Shown here piece after piece: positions 35,433-44,494 of a stretch of DNA of 56,108 bases. The position numbers and the translations under genes were made by a program. Positions within the stretch are counted from its first letter, which is position 1, and every line of letters starts with the position of its first letter. The notes under the pieces were generated by a model that made no database searches, was not told the origin of the DNA, and saw only the letters and a program-made list of their open reading frames with translations. The DNA is taken from contig MEQB01000002.1 of NCBI GenBank assembly GCA_001770015.1, forward strand, positions 82,528 through 138,635, read 5' to 3'. The DNA comes from Bdellovibrionales bacterium RIFOXYC1_FULL_37_79. GTDB lineage: Bacteria; Bdellovibrionota; Bacteriovoracia; Bacteriovoracales; Bacteriovoracaceae.

Positions 35433-36255
35433 TGCAAGATTAAATCCCGAGTTTGACACTTAATTTTAAACATCTTCTTTGATATCAATTATTTATTGGT
35501 TTTTTTCTTGTTTTGTGTGTACTACAGTCGATGTTTTGTTTTCGATTTTTAAAATTTTTGTTGGAGACTTTATTTGAGGGCATCAACAGGTTTCTTATTC
35601 CAAAAAATAAATAAATGGTAGATCGTCCTGAATTTTTACAGTGGAAGCCATCTTGGGCCAATCATAAGCTCGTGCTTGATTTACCCGTGATTGCTTCCAA
35701 CTTTAAATTGTCTATGTAAGCACTAATATCTAGAATTTTCTCAAAATCTGAGTATTCTTTAAGAGTTATTGAATGTCCTTTGTTAATTCGCAAAAAGTGA
35801 ATTGTATCATGTCGTTCTCGTCCAACATTCTAAGTGTTGCGATTCGACCTGAACCCATGTATGAAAATAAAGCTTTATCATTAGCATAGCAGGTGTCATC
35901 CCCGTAGTTTTTCCATGTTTCATTAAGATCTTTACAATTTTCTTTTTTTAGATCTTTATAGAGGTCAGAGGTGGCGTGGAGTGCGGTCGTTGACCAAATA
36001 GTGACTTACTTAGCATTTGCTTGTCTTAATTTTAGGTGGTTAAAAAATTCATTTAAAATTTATTTTGCGATTGCTTTCTTTTGGAATCCACCCAAGAGAA
36101 AAATGATAAGATAGCTAGGATGTTTGAGTCAGCTATTACATTTTTACAGAGGTTGACCTCACTACATATCCTTGTTAGGTAATTTCATGTTATTACAAGT
36201 CAGTAGAAATTAATTAACTAGTATGAAAGTATCAAAATATCATTGGAGGAGAAAC
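35433..36255. other. Mostly non-coding stretch with a frameshifted gene remnant
   Basis: About 820 bases separate two small exported-protein genes. The middle (35662-36005) holds a decayed minus-strand gene, listed separately. Elsewhere, no coding-like frame was seen. A promoter for the following exported-protein gene must lie near 36150-36240. No tRNA, CRISPR or transposase gene was recognised. Confidence 0.5.
35662..36005 (-). pseudogene. Frameshifted remnant of a small exported-type protein gene
   Basis: On the minus strand two partly overlapping frames look coding. Frame A (36005-35766) reads ALHATSDLYKDLKKENC, then WKNYGDDTCYANDKALF, and stops. Frame B (about 35830-35662) reads HFLRINKGHSITLKEYSDF, then KILDISAYIDNLKLEAI, and stops. 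Joined near 35790-35830 they would give a protein of roughly 115 residues. No start codon or ribosome-binding site is left at the 5' end. The frame break and the missing start favour a pseudogene. The family is unknown. Confidence 0.5.
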
Positions 36256-36846
36256 ATGAAGAGCGCAATTATTATTATGACTTTATTGAGTTTCACAATT
36301 TGGGATGTGTGTGGCAGTACAACCCTCAAGATCCCCGTATACGCCAACGATGGAGAGGAGAACTATATTTCGGCCAGTGATTTAAATAAACAATTAATCA
36401 AAGTAGGAATTAAACCACTACCTCTGTATCTAGAAATATCAAGTAATGATCAAAATTCTTACAAAAAATTTGAACAATTAGATAGAGAAGTTAGTCATGC
36501 GATGAAAAGTTTGGGCCATGAGTATGGTGAACTTAGGGATGAGATAATTCCAAACTCGGATATGCAAGGAACTTGTTATCTAGGCGATGGAGGCGAAGAA
36601 GTTGTTGATCTGGTTTTTTCGCTTGCGGATCATTTTTATACTGATCAAATGAATTTATGGGGTTGGAAACATCGAGATGAAATGAATATTGAAAGTGAAG
36701 AACCGGAAACCACCTTGAAATTTCTTAACGAAAATTCAGCAATATGGAAAAATTGGAACAGCGAAGATGATGCTGTTTTAATGGTGCTAGCCTATTCAGA
36801 TGATGGTGATGATATGAATGAATCCATAATCCCCAAATGTGAGTAA
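36256..36846 (+). CDS. Exported acidic protein, function unknown
   Basis: The ATG at 36256 follows GGAGGAG (36245-36251). A Sec signal (about 1-20, WDVCGS) precedes about 175 mature residues, strongly acidic and Asn-rich. Two Cys (GTCYLGDGG and the C-terminal IPKCE) may form a disulfide. The motif GTCYLGDGGEEVVDLV is distinctive but unknown to me. An in-frame ATG at 36223 lacks a ribosome-binding site. The gene sits in a small accessory patch with other unrecognised exported proteins. Confidence 0.75.
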   Translation: MKSAIIIMTLLSFTIWDVCGSTTLKIPVYANDGEENYISASDLNKQLIKVGIKPLPLYLEISSNDQNSYKKFEQLDREVSHAMKSLGHEYGELRDEIIPNSDMQGTCYLGDGGEEVVDLVFSLADHFYTDQMNLWGWKHRDEMNIESEEPETTLKFLNENSAIWKNWNSEDDAVLMVLAYSDDGDDMNESIIPKCE

Positions 36847-37049
36847 AATGTGGATAGGCTAAGTATATCCGACGGTTGAGGTCTTCAATCCGACGAGATT
36901 TGCATGATCAGCAGATTTTTTAACTAACTAAAATCAAAAGAAATTAAGATAAATTGCCAAACATTTTGGGCGATTTTTCTTTAGATTTATCTAAAGGTAC
37001 CGAAGAATCCCTAGAGATTTTTTATGTCATAACGTCAAAGGGGATGGTT

Positions 37050-38978
37050 ATGTTGCTTTCAAGTTTTTCAGAATTTAAGTTTTATCAATCATTTAGAATA
37101 CCAATTGAAGAAGCTGACGATCTTCGCTTTTTAGTGGAGATGGACGATCAAGCTGGAAAATCTGAGTATATTGAGGACGCCCGGATTAAAGATTTAAGTG
37201 TGACCGGGCTGGGGTTTCAAACCAAAACCAGAATCTCAGTGGGAACGCCACTGGATATTTCATTACAATTTAAAAAGGTGCATCTCGATTTGACGGGTAG
37301 AGTGGTGCGGGCCTTTTCGGTCGGGACCGGGGATGAAGAACTCATTTACGGTGTGGAGATAGATGAGGAGAAGAAAATTTATCGTTTTTTAGAAAATTTT
37401 ATTTCCAGTTTTTCAGCGGAAAGATTAAAGGAATGCCTGGTGGAATCCGCCTTGAAAGAAAAATATACCAAACCCAGTGATGGTTTTGAAATGTTTTCGC
37501 TTTTGTTGTCCCTGTTTAAGGATATCACCAATTTTGCAGATAAGGATGGGTTTGTCGATAGCATGCTTTCCGAGGTGGTGCGTATTTTAAATGCCCAAAG
37601 GGGATCAATTTTTTTAATTAATCCGGAAAAAAATGAATTGGAAGCAGCCGCAGCGATTGGGGTGAATAAAGAGGATCTGCGCTTTGATTACCGACTGGGT
37701 ATTGCCGGATCGGTATTTACCACTGGGGTTGCTTTAAATATTGATACGCTTAGGGATAAATCGAGATTTAATGAATTTTTTGATAAAAAATTCAATTACG
37801 AAACCCGTTCGATTATTTGTTATCCCATTCATAATCGGGAAGACAAGGTGATCGGGGTGATTGAGGTTTTAAATAAGAAGAATCAGGATCTGTTTACCGT
37901 GGAAGATGAAAAAACCATGAAGGTGTTGTCACTTATTTTTTCAGCGGTCTTTCATCAATATAATCCGATGACCGAAAATTCCCAGATAAGAAGATTTTCC
38001 AATCCCAGGGCCAGGGATAATGCCATGATTGGTAATACTCCCCATCTTAAATCCCTTAGAAGTAATGTGATCAAACTAAAGGATTTGGATTCCCCAGTGG
38101 TTATTATGGGAGAGATCGGAACTGGTAAGACTTTATTCGCTAAAATTTTACATTTTGAAGGACAAAGAGGACTTCAGTCCATTGAAATCATCGAATGCTC
38201 TGACAAGAATTTGGAAAAGATTGAAGATCAATTATGGGGAGAGGGATCTTATTTGAGCAAGTGTAAAGGTGGTACCGTGATTCTTCGGGATATCTCCAAA
38301 CTACCAATGCCATCGCAAGAAAAGCTTTTTGATGTTTTGGTGAATCGAAGATTACCTCATTTGGACAATTTGACTTTGGATGTAAGAGTCATTGCTACTA
38401 CTTGTGATAATTTGGATCATATGGTGGATGATGGGGAATTTCATCGTGACTTGTATGATTTTTTAAATAGGTCATATATTCATCTTGAGCCACTCAGACG
38501 AAGAGAAGAGGATATTCCACTATTGGTTGATTATTTTTTAAGACACGAGTGCAAACGACAGGGGTTGCTACTGAAAAGTTTTTCCACCAGGGCCATCTCC
38601 AAACTGAGCAATCATAACTGGCCTAGAAATATTGAGGAATTAAAACATTGCGTGGAAAGGGCCGTGCTTTATAATCCCAAAGCTCACATCATCACTGAAT
38701 TTGAACTGACCAATAATTCAGCACCGCTTTTTGATATGTCGGAAAAGGTCAGTATGTTCGGAGATATTCCCTTTGTAAGCGATCATTCGATCACCTTAAA
38801 AGACCGGGTGGCCATCATCGAAAGGGAAATGATTCTGGCCGAGATCAAAAGGTTAAACGGGAATAAATCACAGGCGGCAAAAACCATGGGTATCAGTAGA
38901 GAAGCGCTTCGTAAAAAACTTCTTTTAAGCCGGGAAGTTTTAGACAGTATAAAGTCGCTGGAGAAGAAAGCTGCTTAG
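37050..38978 (+). CDS. PilZ-GAF-AAA-Fis protein resembling a sigma-54 activator without GAFTGA
   Basis: The ATG at 37050 has AAAGGGG six bases before it; the in-frame TTG at 36954 does not. An N-terminal PilZ-like domain (RIKDLSVTGLGF) suggests c-di-GMP sensing. A GAF domain follows (about 160-300 of this start), then an AAA region with a Walker A GEIGTGKT. The GAFTGA loop needed to touch sigma-54 is missing and the Walker B region reads GGTVILRDI instead of GGTLFLDEI. A Fis-type helix-turn-helix (GNKSQAAKTMGISREALRK) ends the protein. It is likely a DNA-binding regulator working without sigma-54 (inference). Its 3' end overlaps the convergent htpX gene by four bases. Confidence 0.85.
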   Translation: MLLSSFSEFKFYQSFRIPIEEADDLRFLVEMDDQAGKSEYIEDARIKDLSVTGLGFQTKTRISVGTPLDISLQFKKVHLDLTGRVVRAFSVGTGDEELIYGVEIDEEKKIYRFLENFISSFSAERLKECLVESALKEKYTKPSDGFEMFSLLLSLFKDITNFADKDGFVDSMLSEVVRILNAQRGSIFLINPEKNELEAAAAIGVNKEDLRFDYRLGIAGSVFTTGVALNIDTLRDKSRFNEFFDKKFNYETRSIICYPIHNREDKVIGVIEVLNKKNQDLFTVEDEKTMKVLSLIFSAVFHQYNPMTENSQIRRFSNPRARDNAMIGNTPHLKSLRSNVIKLKDLDSPVVIMGEIGTGKTLFAKILHFEGQRGLQSIEIIECSDKNLEKIEDQLWGEGSYLSKCKGGTVILRDISKLPMPSQEKLFDVLVNRRLPHLDNLTLDVRVIATTCDNLDHMVDDGEFHRDLYDFLNRSYIHLEPLRRREEDIPLLVDYFLRHECKRQGLLLKSFSTRAISKLSNHNWPRNIEELKHCVERAVLYNPKAHIITEFELTNNSAPLFDMSEKVSMFGDIPFVSDHSITLKDRVAIIEREMILAEIKRLNGNKSQAAKTMGISREALRKKLLLSREVLDSIKSLEKKAA

Positions 38979-39871
38979 TTTTTTAATGCCGCAATCCTTC
39001 GATCCAAATCAGGATGAGTGGAAAGTAAGGCAATAAATTTGGATTTGTTGGAAATCTGAAGTGCCGCCAGGGCCTTGTTTTCCTTGGTACTTTCTTGCAT
39101 TACATGATAATTGCGTTTGAGTGCCTCAAGTGCGGCAATCATCTTGGGTTTACCAACTAAATCAGCGCTGCCTTTATCGGCCCGGAATTCCCGTAGCCTG
39201 GAAAAGAATGCCACTATCATGGTTCCGATCAATCCGAAAACAATTTCAAAGAAAAAGACCGCCATGATGTGGCCGAAAAAACCAAGTCCACCGCCACGGT
39301 CGTTATCTTTTCTCAAAGCCGAATCAAGTAGGAAAGCGGCGATGCGGGCAAAGAACATGACGAAAGCGTTCATGATTCCTTGGATTAAAGTCATCGTGAC
39401 CATATCACCGTTGGCGATATGGGATACTTCATGTCCCAGCACTCCTTCGATTTCATTTTGATCCATGCGATTTAATAAACCGGTAGATACGGCGACCATG
39501 GAGTTGTTTTTAGAAGGGCCGGTGGCAAAAGCGTTAATGTCCGGGGATTCATAAATGCCCACTTCGGGCATGCTGGAAAGTCCTGCGGCTTTGGCAAGTT
39601 CGTGCACTTTCATGACCAGATGACCTTGGGGGCCGGTCATGGATAGAACTTTTACTCCATAAATGGTTTTGGCCATCCACTTTGATATCCACAAACTGAT
39701 AAAGGCACCACCCGTACCCCAGACCAGGCAAAAGATAAAAAGTGATGAGTAATCAATTCCTTGAGCCGACAAATAGGGTTTGATGCCAAGCACGTTTAGA
39801 ATAATGGAAAGCATGACAATAATACCCAAGTTTACCAAAGCAAAAAAGGTCATTCGTTTAAACCAAGTCAT
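38975..39871 (-). CDS. htpX: Membrane zinc metalloprotease HtpX
   Basis: HtpX is an M48 protease that degrades misfolded inner-membrane proteins. The zinc motif HEVSH is in GVLGHEVSHIANGD, and a Glu ligand is in LREFRADKGSADL. Two N-terminal helices (about 7-27, 38-58) and two after the motif match the family. GGAG precedes the ATG. Length (298 residues) is normal. It is convergent with the PilZ-GAF gene. Confidence 0.95.
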   Translation of the reverse strand: MTWFKRMTFFALVNLGIIVMLSIILNVLGIKPYLSAQGIDYSSLFIFCLVWGTGGAFISLWISKWMAKTIYGVKVLSMTGPQGHLVMKVHELAKAAGLSSMPEVGIYESPDINAFATGPSKNNSMVAVSTGLLNRMDQNEIEGVLGHEVSHIANGDMVTMTLIQGIMNAFVMFFARIAAFLLDSALRKDNDRGGGLGFFGHIMAVFFFEIVFGLIGTMIVAFFSRLREFRADKGSADLVGKPKMIAALEALKRNYHVMQESTKENKALAALQISNKSKFIALLSTHPDLDRRIAALKN

Positions 39872-40030
39872 AATATCTCCGTTATAAGTTAATAATTATT
39901 ATAAAATAATTTCAAACAACACAATGATAGTACTTTTATTTTTGTCAAGTTTCTATTGGTATCATTCATATTAATTGTGTTGTCGTTTGTATAGAAACAT
40001 TTCATAAATGGTTTTTATTTCTTTAAGAAT

Positions 40031-40059
40031 TAGACCTTTTTTATTTTTGCTGCTATAAA
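40031..40059 (+). promoter_or_regulatory. Candidate promoter for glmM-tsaE
   Basis: TAGACC at 40031-40036 and TATAAA at 40054-40059 are 17 bases apart and lie about 50 bases before the glmM ATG. The match is four of six at -35 and five of six at -10. Read by eye only. Confidence 0.4.
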
Positions 40060-40107
40060 ATGACGTAATTAATTTTAATAGATAAGTAGTTGAGTGGGAG
40101 CAATGAG

Positions 40108-41472
40108 ATGGGAAAAAGAAAATTGTTTGGTACAGACGGAATACGCGGTAAGGCCAACATTTATCCGATGACTTGTGAGGTGGCGATGGCGCTTGGTCGG
40201 GCCGTCACTCACTATTTTAAAAAAACTTCCGGAAAGAACAAGCAACCGCTTATTGTGCTGGGAAAGGATACCAGGCTTTCTTGTTATATGTTGGAACTGG
40301 CCTTTTCTTCCGGAGTCTGTTCACAAGGCGGGAGAGTTGTTTTAACTGGTCCGCTGCCTACTCCTGGTGTTGCTTTTGTTACCGGTTCCATGCGGGCCGA
40401 TGCGGGGGTCATGATCTCGGCGTCTCACAATCAATATGAGGATAACGGGATCAAGATATTTGATGGAGAAGGCTATAAGTTGCCAGATAGCGTGGAATTG
40501 GAATTAGAACAAATGATTTTGGATCCTGACTTGATACCTTCCGTGGCCGGTTCGGAGCTAGGGCGGGCCACTCGATTGGATGAGGTCATCGGTCGATATA
40601 TTGTGCAGGTAAAAAATACTTTTCCCCAGTTTTATAATTTGTCAGGGACGCGCATGGTATTGGATTGTGCCAACGGGGCCAGTTATAAAGTTGGACCGAT
40701 GATTTTTGAGGAGTTAGGCGCCGAGGTCATTTGTATTGGTGATAATCCCAACGGGCAAAATATTAATGAGGATTGCGGTTCTCTTTATCCTTTCAAGTGC
40801 CAGGAAAAAGTGGTGGAATATCGGGCGGATTTGGGCATTTGTCTGGATGGTGATGCCGACCGGCTGATTGTGATTGATCAAAATGGAAACATTATTGATG
40901 GTGATATGATTATTGGTATTTCGGCCCGGCTGATGCTGGATAAAGGGGAGATTAAAAAAGGTGATACCGTGGTGGGTACGGTCATGACCAATCTGGGGCT
41001 TGAAAAATATTTGGAATCGATTGGTCTTAAGCTGCATAGAACTCAGGTGGGCGATCGTTATATCATGGAATACCTAAAAGAATCTGGGGCTGTTTTGGGA
41101 GGAGAACCTTCGGGACATTTGATCTTTAAAAATTATGCCACCACGGGAGATGGCATTTTGGCGGCCCTTATTGTGATGGAATGTTTGAAACGTTATAACA
41201 AACCCATTGACCAGCTGGTGGGTGATATCAAGCTTTATCCGCAGATCTTGAAAAATGTTAAAGTCGAAAAAAAGATTCCCTTCGATGAAGTGCCTGGGCT
41301 GCAAAACGCCGTCAAGACCATTGAAAGTAATTTTGCCGGAAAAGGGCGTGTACTGCTTAGATATTCAGGGACGGAAAACCTTTGCCGGATCATGGTGGAA
41401 GGAGAGGATCTCCAAGAAGTGGAGAAAGTTTGCGAAGCCTTGGTGAAAGTGGTTAAAAGAGAATTGGTCTAA
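40108..41472 (+). CDS. glmM: Phosphoglucosamine mutase
   Basis: GlmM converts glucosamine-6-phosphate to glucosamine-1-phosphate for peptidoglycan and LPS. The ATG at 40108 has GGGAG upstream and begins the family-typical MGKRKLFGTDGIRG; a TTG at 40090 would add six residues. The phospho-serine loop is ISASHNQYEDNGIK (family normally SASHNP), the metal loop is GDADR and the phosphate-binding loop is RYSGTENL. Length (454 residues) is normal. Its stop overlaps the tsaE ATG (TAATG). Confidence 0.96.
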   Translation: MGKRKLFGTDGIRGKANIYPMTCEVAMALGRAVTHYFKKTSGKNKQPLIVLGKDTRLSCYMLELAFSSGVCSQGGRVVLTGPLPTPGVAFVTGSMRADAGVMISASHNQYEDNGIKIFDGEGYKLPDSVELELEQMILDPDLIPSVAGSELGRATRLDEVIGRYIVQVKNTFPQFYNLSGTRMVLDCANGASYKVGPMIFEELGAEVICIGDNPNGQNINEDCGSLYPFKCQEKVVEYRADLGICLDGDADRLIVIDQNGNIIDGDMIIGISARLMLDKGEIKKGDTVVGTVMTNLGLEKYLESIGLKLHRTQVGDRYIMEYLKESGAVLGGEPSGHLIFKNYATTGDGILAALIVMECLKRYNKPIDQLVGDIKLYPQILKNVKVEKKIPFDEVPGLQNAVKTIESNFAGKGRVLLRYSGTENLCRIMVEGEDLQEVEKVCEALVKVVKRELV

Positions 41473-41945
41473 TGGTGATGCAAAAAAAAATGATAAAAAG
41501 TTGGACCTGTAAAGAGGAACGTGATCTGGATTTCATTGCAAAGGATTTTTTAAAACATACCCGATCACCGATGGCGGTCATTTTAACAGGTGTCGTGGGT
41601 GCAGGGAAGACCACTTTTTCCAAGTATTTTGCTAGGATGATTGCCGGTGCAAGTGATGAATGTGTATCCAGTCCAACTTACTCAATTATTAATGAAATGG
41701 AAAATTTTGTTCATGCAGATTTTTTTAGAGTAAAAAAATCTTCCGAAATAATTCACTTGGAAATTCCACTTTACATTGAGGGAAAACAATATTTTTTTAT
41801 TGAATGGGGAATTGATTGGCTCAGTGAAATTAAAAAAGAATTAAATTCTTCATTTACAATTTATGAATTAGAAATAATTGTTTCAACTCCCAAAAAAAAT
41901 ATTCTTCCACAGGAACGCATTTTTAGTTTGTATGTGCTTGATTGA
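41472..41945 (+). CDS. tsaE: tRNA threonylcarbamoyladenosine biosynthesis ATPase TsaE
   Basis: TsaE is an essential ATPase of the TsaBDE complex that makes t6A in ANN-decoding tRNAs. The Walker A is GVVGAGKTTFSK, followed by the switch SSPTYSIIN, the HADFFRV motif and the late IEWGIDWL. Length (157 residues) is normal. The start overlaps the glmM stop, so translation is coupled; linkage of tsaE to glmM or nearby wall genes occurs in other bacteria. Confidence 0.92.
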   Translation: MVMQKKMIKSWTCKEERDLDFIAKDFLKHTRSPMAVILTGVVGAGKTTFSKYFARMIAGASDECVSSPTYSIINEMENFVHADFFRVKKSSEIIHLEIPLYIEGKQYFFIEWGIDWLSEIKKELNSSFTIYELEIIVSTPKKNILPQERIFSLYVLD

Positions 41946-42309
41946 AAGCTCAGGGTTGGGGCAGGAAATATATTCCGACAGAATTGATCAAAATGATTTT
42001 TTAAGGCCTAAAAAAGCTTCCTATACATTAGTGTGAATCGTGCGTAACTATTCGTAATTAAAGCACAAAAAATGGTTCTGTCGGAGAAAAAAAAAAGCGT
42101 AAAAAATTAAATTTTTTTTTAATAAAATTTGTTTGACTTGACCCTTTTGGTCGGGTCATACTATTGATGTTGAAACAAACTGATTTAAAAAAATGATTGG
42201 TTTGCAACTTCAGCGAGAAAGAAAAATATGGATATTTTTCTCCAAAAGGCAGCACATGCATTTAATAAAAACTTAGCTTACGGGCTTTATTGGATTATGG
42301 AGGAGACCA
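41946..42309. other. Intergenic region with a distant inverted repeat and the rrf2 promoter
   Basis: This 364-base gap has no gene. TCCGACAGAA at 41974-41983 is the exact reverse complement of TTCTGTCGGA at 42076-42085, 92 bases apart. They could be chance, ends of a tiny mobile element or regulator sites. The right arm is followed by an A-run. The promoter and operator of the rrf2 gene lie at 42133-42162, leaving a leader of about 150 bases. Confidence 0.5.
42133..42162 (+). promoter_or_regulatory. Promoter and Rrf2/IscR-like operator upstream of the rrf2 gene
   Basis: TTGACT at 42133-42138 is a -35 candidate, with CATACT at 42157-42162 as a possible -10 (18-base gap). Between and over them lies TTGACCCTTTTGGTCGGGTC, starting at 42138. 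It contains the inverted repeat TGACCC/GGGTCA and fits the E. coli IscR type 1 pattern (YYGAC...GTCRRS...AT) well. It probably binds the Rrf2 protein encoded downstream (autoregulation). The match was made from memory of the consensus. Confidence 0.55.
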
Positions 42310-42858
42310 ATGAGACTTACATCAAAAGGACGTTATGCGATTAGGGCGATGCTGGATTTGACATCAAACAGTAATGGAAATCCAGTCAGGTTACAGGAAA
42401 TTTCACAAAGGCAAAACATTTCACTACATTATCTTGAGCAGCTGTTTAGAAAGCTTAGAAATGGCCAGGCAGTTAAGTCTGTCAGAGGTCCAGGTGGTGG
42501 ATATGTTCTATCAAGATCTATGGATCAAATCACCATTAGAGATGTGCTTGATTGCGTAGGCGAGAACATTAATCCGGCTAAAGATATCATTGGTAGTGAA
42601 GCTGAAAAAGCCGACACGGTTGAGTATCAGTTATCCAGAAATTACTTTCAAAATCTTGGTTTGATCATGAAAGAATATCTTGAGACGACTTCTCTTGGTG
42701 ACCTTATGAGAAAGTCCAAAGATATCAAAATTGAAAAAAGGGAACAACCCAATTTTACCCAAGAGATTTTGAATCAAAATGAAACTCCAGTGGTTTCAGA
42801 AGAAAAAAGTAATGTCGATAGTTTGATAAGAAGTCCATTTGGTGAAGTTAACCAATAA
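42310..42858 (+). CDS. Rrf2-family transcriptional regulator lacking Fe-S cysteines
   Basis: The N-terminal winged helix is typical (MRLTSKGRYAIRAMLDL, NISLHYLEQLFRKLRNG, GPGGGYVLSR). In IscR three Cys near residues 92-104 hold a [2Fe-2S] cluster. Here the matching stretch (GENINPAKDIIGSEAEKADT) has none, and C82 is the only Cys. A tail of about 45 extra residues follows the DNA-binding and dimer parts. It overlaps the cysteine desulfurase gene and has an IscR-like operator upstream, so it looks like the regulator of sulfur or Fe-S supply, but it must sense something other than a Cys-bound cluster. Confidence 0.92.
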   Translation: MRLTSKGRYAIRAMLDLTSNSNGNPVRLQEISQRQNISLHYLEQLFRKLRNGQAVKSVRGPGGGYVLSRSMDQITIRDVLDCVGENINPAKDIIGSEAEKADTVEYQLSRNYFQNLGLIMKEYLETTSLGDLMRKSKDIKIEKREQPNFTQEILNQNETPVVSEEKSNVDSLIRSPFGEVNQ

Positions 42859-43999
42859 AAGATACTACTTTGATTATAATTCATCTTCCCCGCTGGCCAA
42901 ATCAGTAATTGAATGGTTTGCCAGCGGGGATTTTTTTGTTACCAACCCTAACTCTCTTCATACTTCTGGAAAGAAGTCGCTAAAGTATATCAGAGAAACC
43001 CAAACATACTTGTTTGATACTTTTCAACTGGGGGCAACTCACCAGGTTTTTTTTCATTCAGGTGCCACTGAAGGGATTAATACGTTTGTTATCAATGAAA
43101 TTTCCACTGGTGATGAGGAAAAACACCTGATTCTGTTTGAAACCGATCACTCGTCAGCTTATAAAATTAAAAATATAACGGATCAATATAAGATAAATCT
43201 GCACCTGAAAACGTTGGTCAATAGCGCTGGTGAACTAAAAACTGATGAACTGATTCGTTTTATTAAAACCCTTAAAGGAAAAATAATTATTAATTATACC
43301 TGGGTTAACAATGAGACCGGAATAATCTGGCCGCTCGATGAGGCGGTGAGGATTAAACAGGCAACCGGTGCTTTTATTCATGTGGATGCCACCCAATCTG
43401 TTTGCAAACTGAAAGATTGGAATCTTTTATCTCCGATGCTGGATGCATATACTTACTCCGGGCATAAGTTTGGTGCCTTAACCGGAGTGGGATTTAGCTT
43501 TTATAAAAAGGATTATCCTATTAAATATCTGGTAAACGGGGCCAAGGGTGTCCTGCATGGCCGGCCTGGAACTCCCAATACCACCGGAATTTATTCGATC
43601 TATCTGGCCTTGCGGGAAACGATAAAAAAATATGACCATGATGAAAGTCTGGCGGCCATTAATTATTTAAAAGATCAGCTGGATAATTTATTAAAAAACC
43701 ATGGTTACGTTATCAGCAAAAATTCATTGAATTGTTGTACCAATACCTTAAGCCTTTTTTTCAATGCTAAAAAAGGGCTGGATGTATTAAATATGTTTGA
43801 TATGAATGGTATTGAGGTGGGAGTTGGTTCGGCATGTTCCTCAGGTATTTTGGGGCCTAATCGAGTTTTGATTGCCTATGGTGTAGATGAAAACAAATCC
43901 AACAATTCCATCCGTTTTTCCTTTGAAACAGATCTAACGATGGAAAAGGCCAAAACTTATTTTGAAATGATCAAAAAAATCTTACTGAAGGCCTTTTAA
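42842..43999 (+). CDS. Cysteine desulfurase (NifS/IscS-like)
   Basis: A PLP enzyme that takes sulfur from cysteine for Fe-S clusters or tRNA thiolation. The PLP Lys is K209 in YSGHKFG, the PLP-binding Asp/Gln are in HVDATQS and the catalytic Cys is in VGSACSSGIL near residue 332. The GTG at 42842 or the TTG at 42839 starts inside the end of the Rrf2 gene (about 17-base overlap), so translation is coupled. No scaffold gene (iscU or sufU-like) or chaperone genes follow; instead about 900 bases of non-coding DNA do. Confidence 0.9.
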   Translation: MKLTNKRYYFDYNSSSPLAKSVIEWFASGDFFVTNPNSLHTSGKKSLKYIRETQTYLFDTFQLGATHQVFFHSGATEGINTFVINEISTGDEEKHLILFETDHSSAYKIKNITDQYKINLHLKTLVNSAGELKTDELIRFIKTLKGKIIINYTWVNNETGIIWPLDEAVRIKQATGAFIHVDATQSVCKLKDWNLLSPMLDAYTYSGHKFGALTGVGFSFYKKDYPIKYLVNGAKGVLHGRPGTPNTTGIYSIYLALRETIKKYDHDESLAAINYLKDQLDNLLKNHGYVISKNSLNCCTNTLSLFFNAKKGLDVLNMFDMNGIEVGVGSACSSGILGPNRVLIAYGVDENKSNNSIRFSFETDLTMEKAKTYFEMIKKILLKAF

Positions 44000-44149
44000 G
44001 ACGCTCTGCGAAACGTAATCCTGGTTTTTAAATTATTTTGACCCCAACAAAGTGTCAAAAGAAACCAGTGGTGTTTCGATAAGGCCAAAATAAGCTAAAC
44101 TGTTGTTTTTTGCTCCATTATTTTTGGCATGGGGTATGCAACTATAAGA

Positions 44150-44290
44150 TCAAGGATGGTTGGTAACCGGGTTTTGGCCTTGATCAGCGACCAAAGTGTT
44201 TGTCACATTAGTCCTACCTTCGCCAACCTCACTATAAGGGCCTGAATAGGCACCTATCAGAATATATCCATAATCAAATCTATAGACACT
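44150..44290 (-). pseudogene. Short remnant, C-terminal end of an unknown gene
   Basis: A minus-strand frame of about 46 codons reads YRFDYGYILIGAYSGPYSE, then VGEGRTNVTNTLVADQGQNP, and ends at a stop. It is bounded upstream by an in-frame stop and has no start codon. Its Gly/Tyr-rich, non-repetitive composition is unlike random AT-rich DNA here, so it may be the end of a gene whose front was deleted. Not recognised. Confidence 0.3.
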
Positions 44291-44458
44291 TTAAACAAAC
44301 GATCAAGGCAAATCCTCATTTGGAAAAATGTTTTAACTGTATTGTAAAAGAAGTAAAACAAATAGAAATTATCATTCCCTTGCAACCTGTGCTGTAGGGA
44401 TTTCACTTTAGTATCTACTCTATAGTACCGTACTCATCTCGGTTGCGTGGCGTTCATA

Positions 44459-44494
44459 TAGACCTTTCGGTCCGAAAGCTTCGCTTTCAGTCTG
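44459..44494. ncRNA. Segment with overlapping hairpins, possible structured RNA
   Basis: CTTTCG (44464-44469) can pair with CGAAAG (44473-44478), while GAAAGC (44474-44479) can pair with GCTTTC (44483-44488). The two stems share bases and exclude each other. An outer AGAC/GTCT pair could enclose them. The local sequence is richer in G and C than its surroundings. Either strand could be expressed. It resembles an attenuator or small RNA, but no known family was recognised. Confidence 0.25.
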
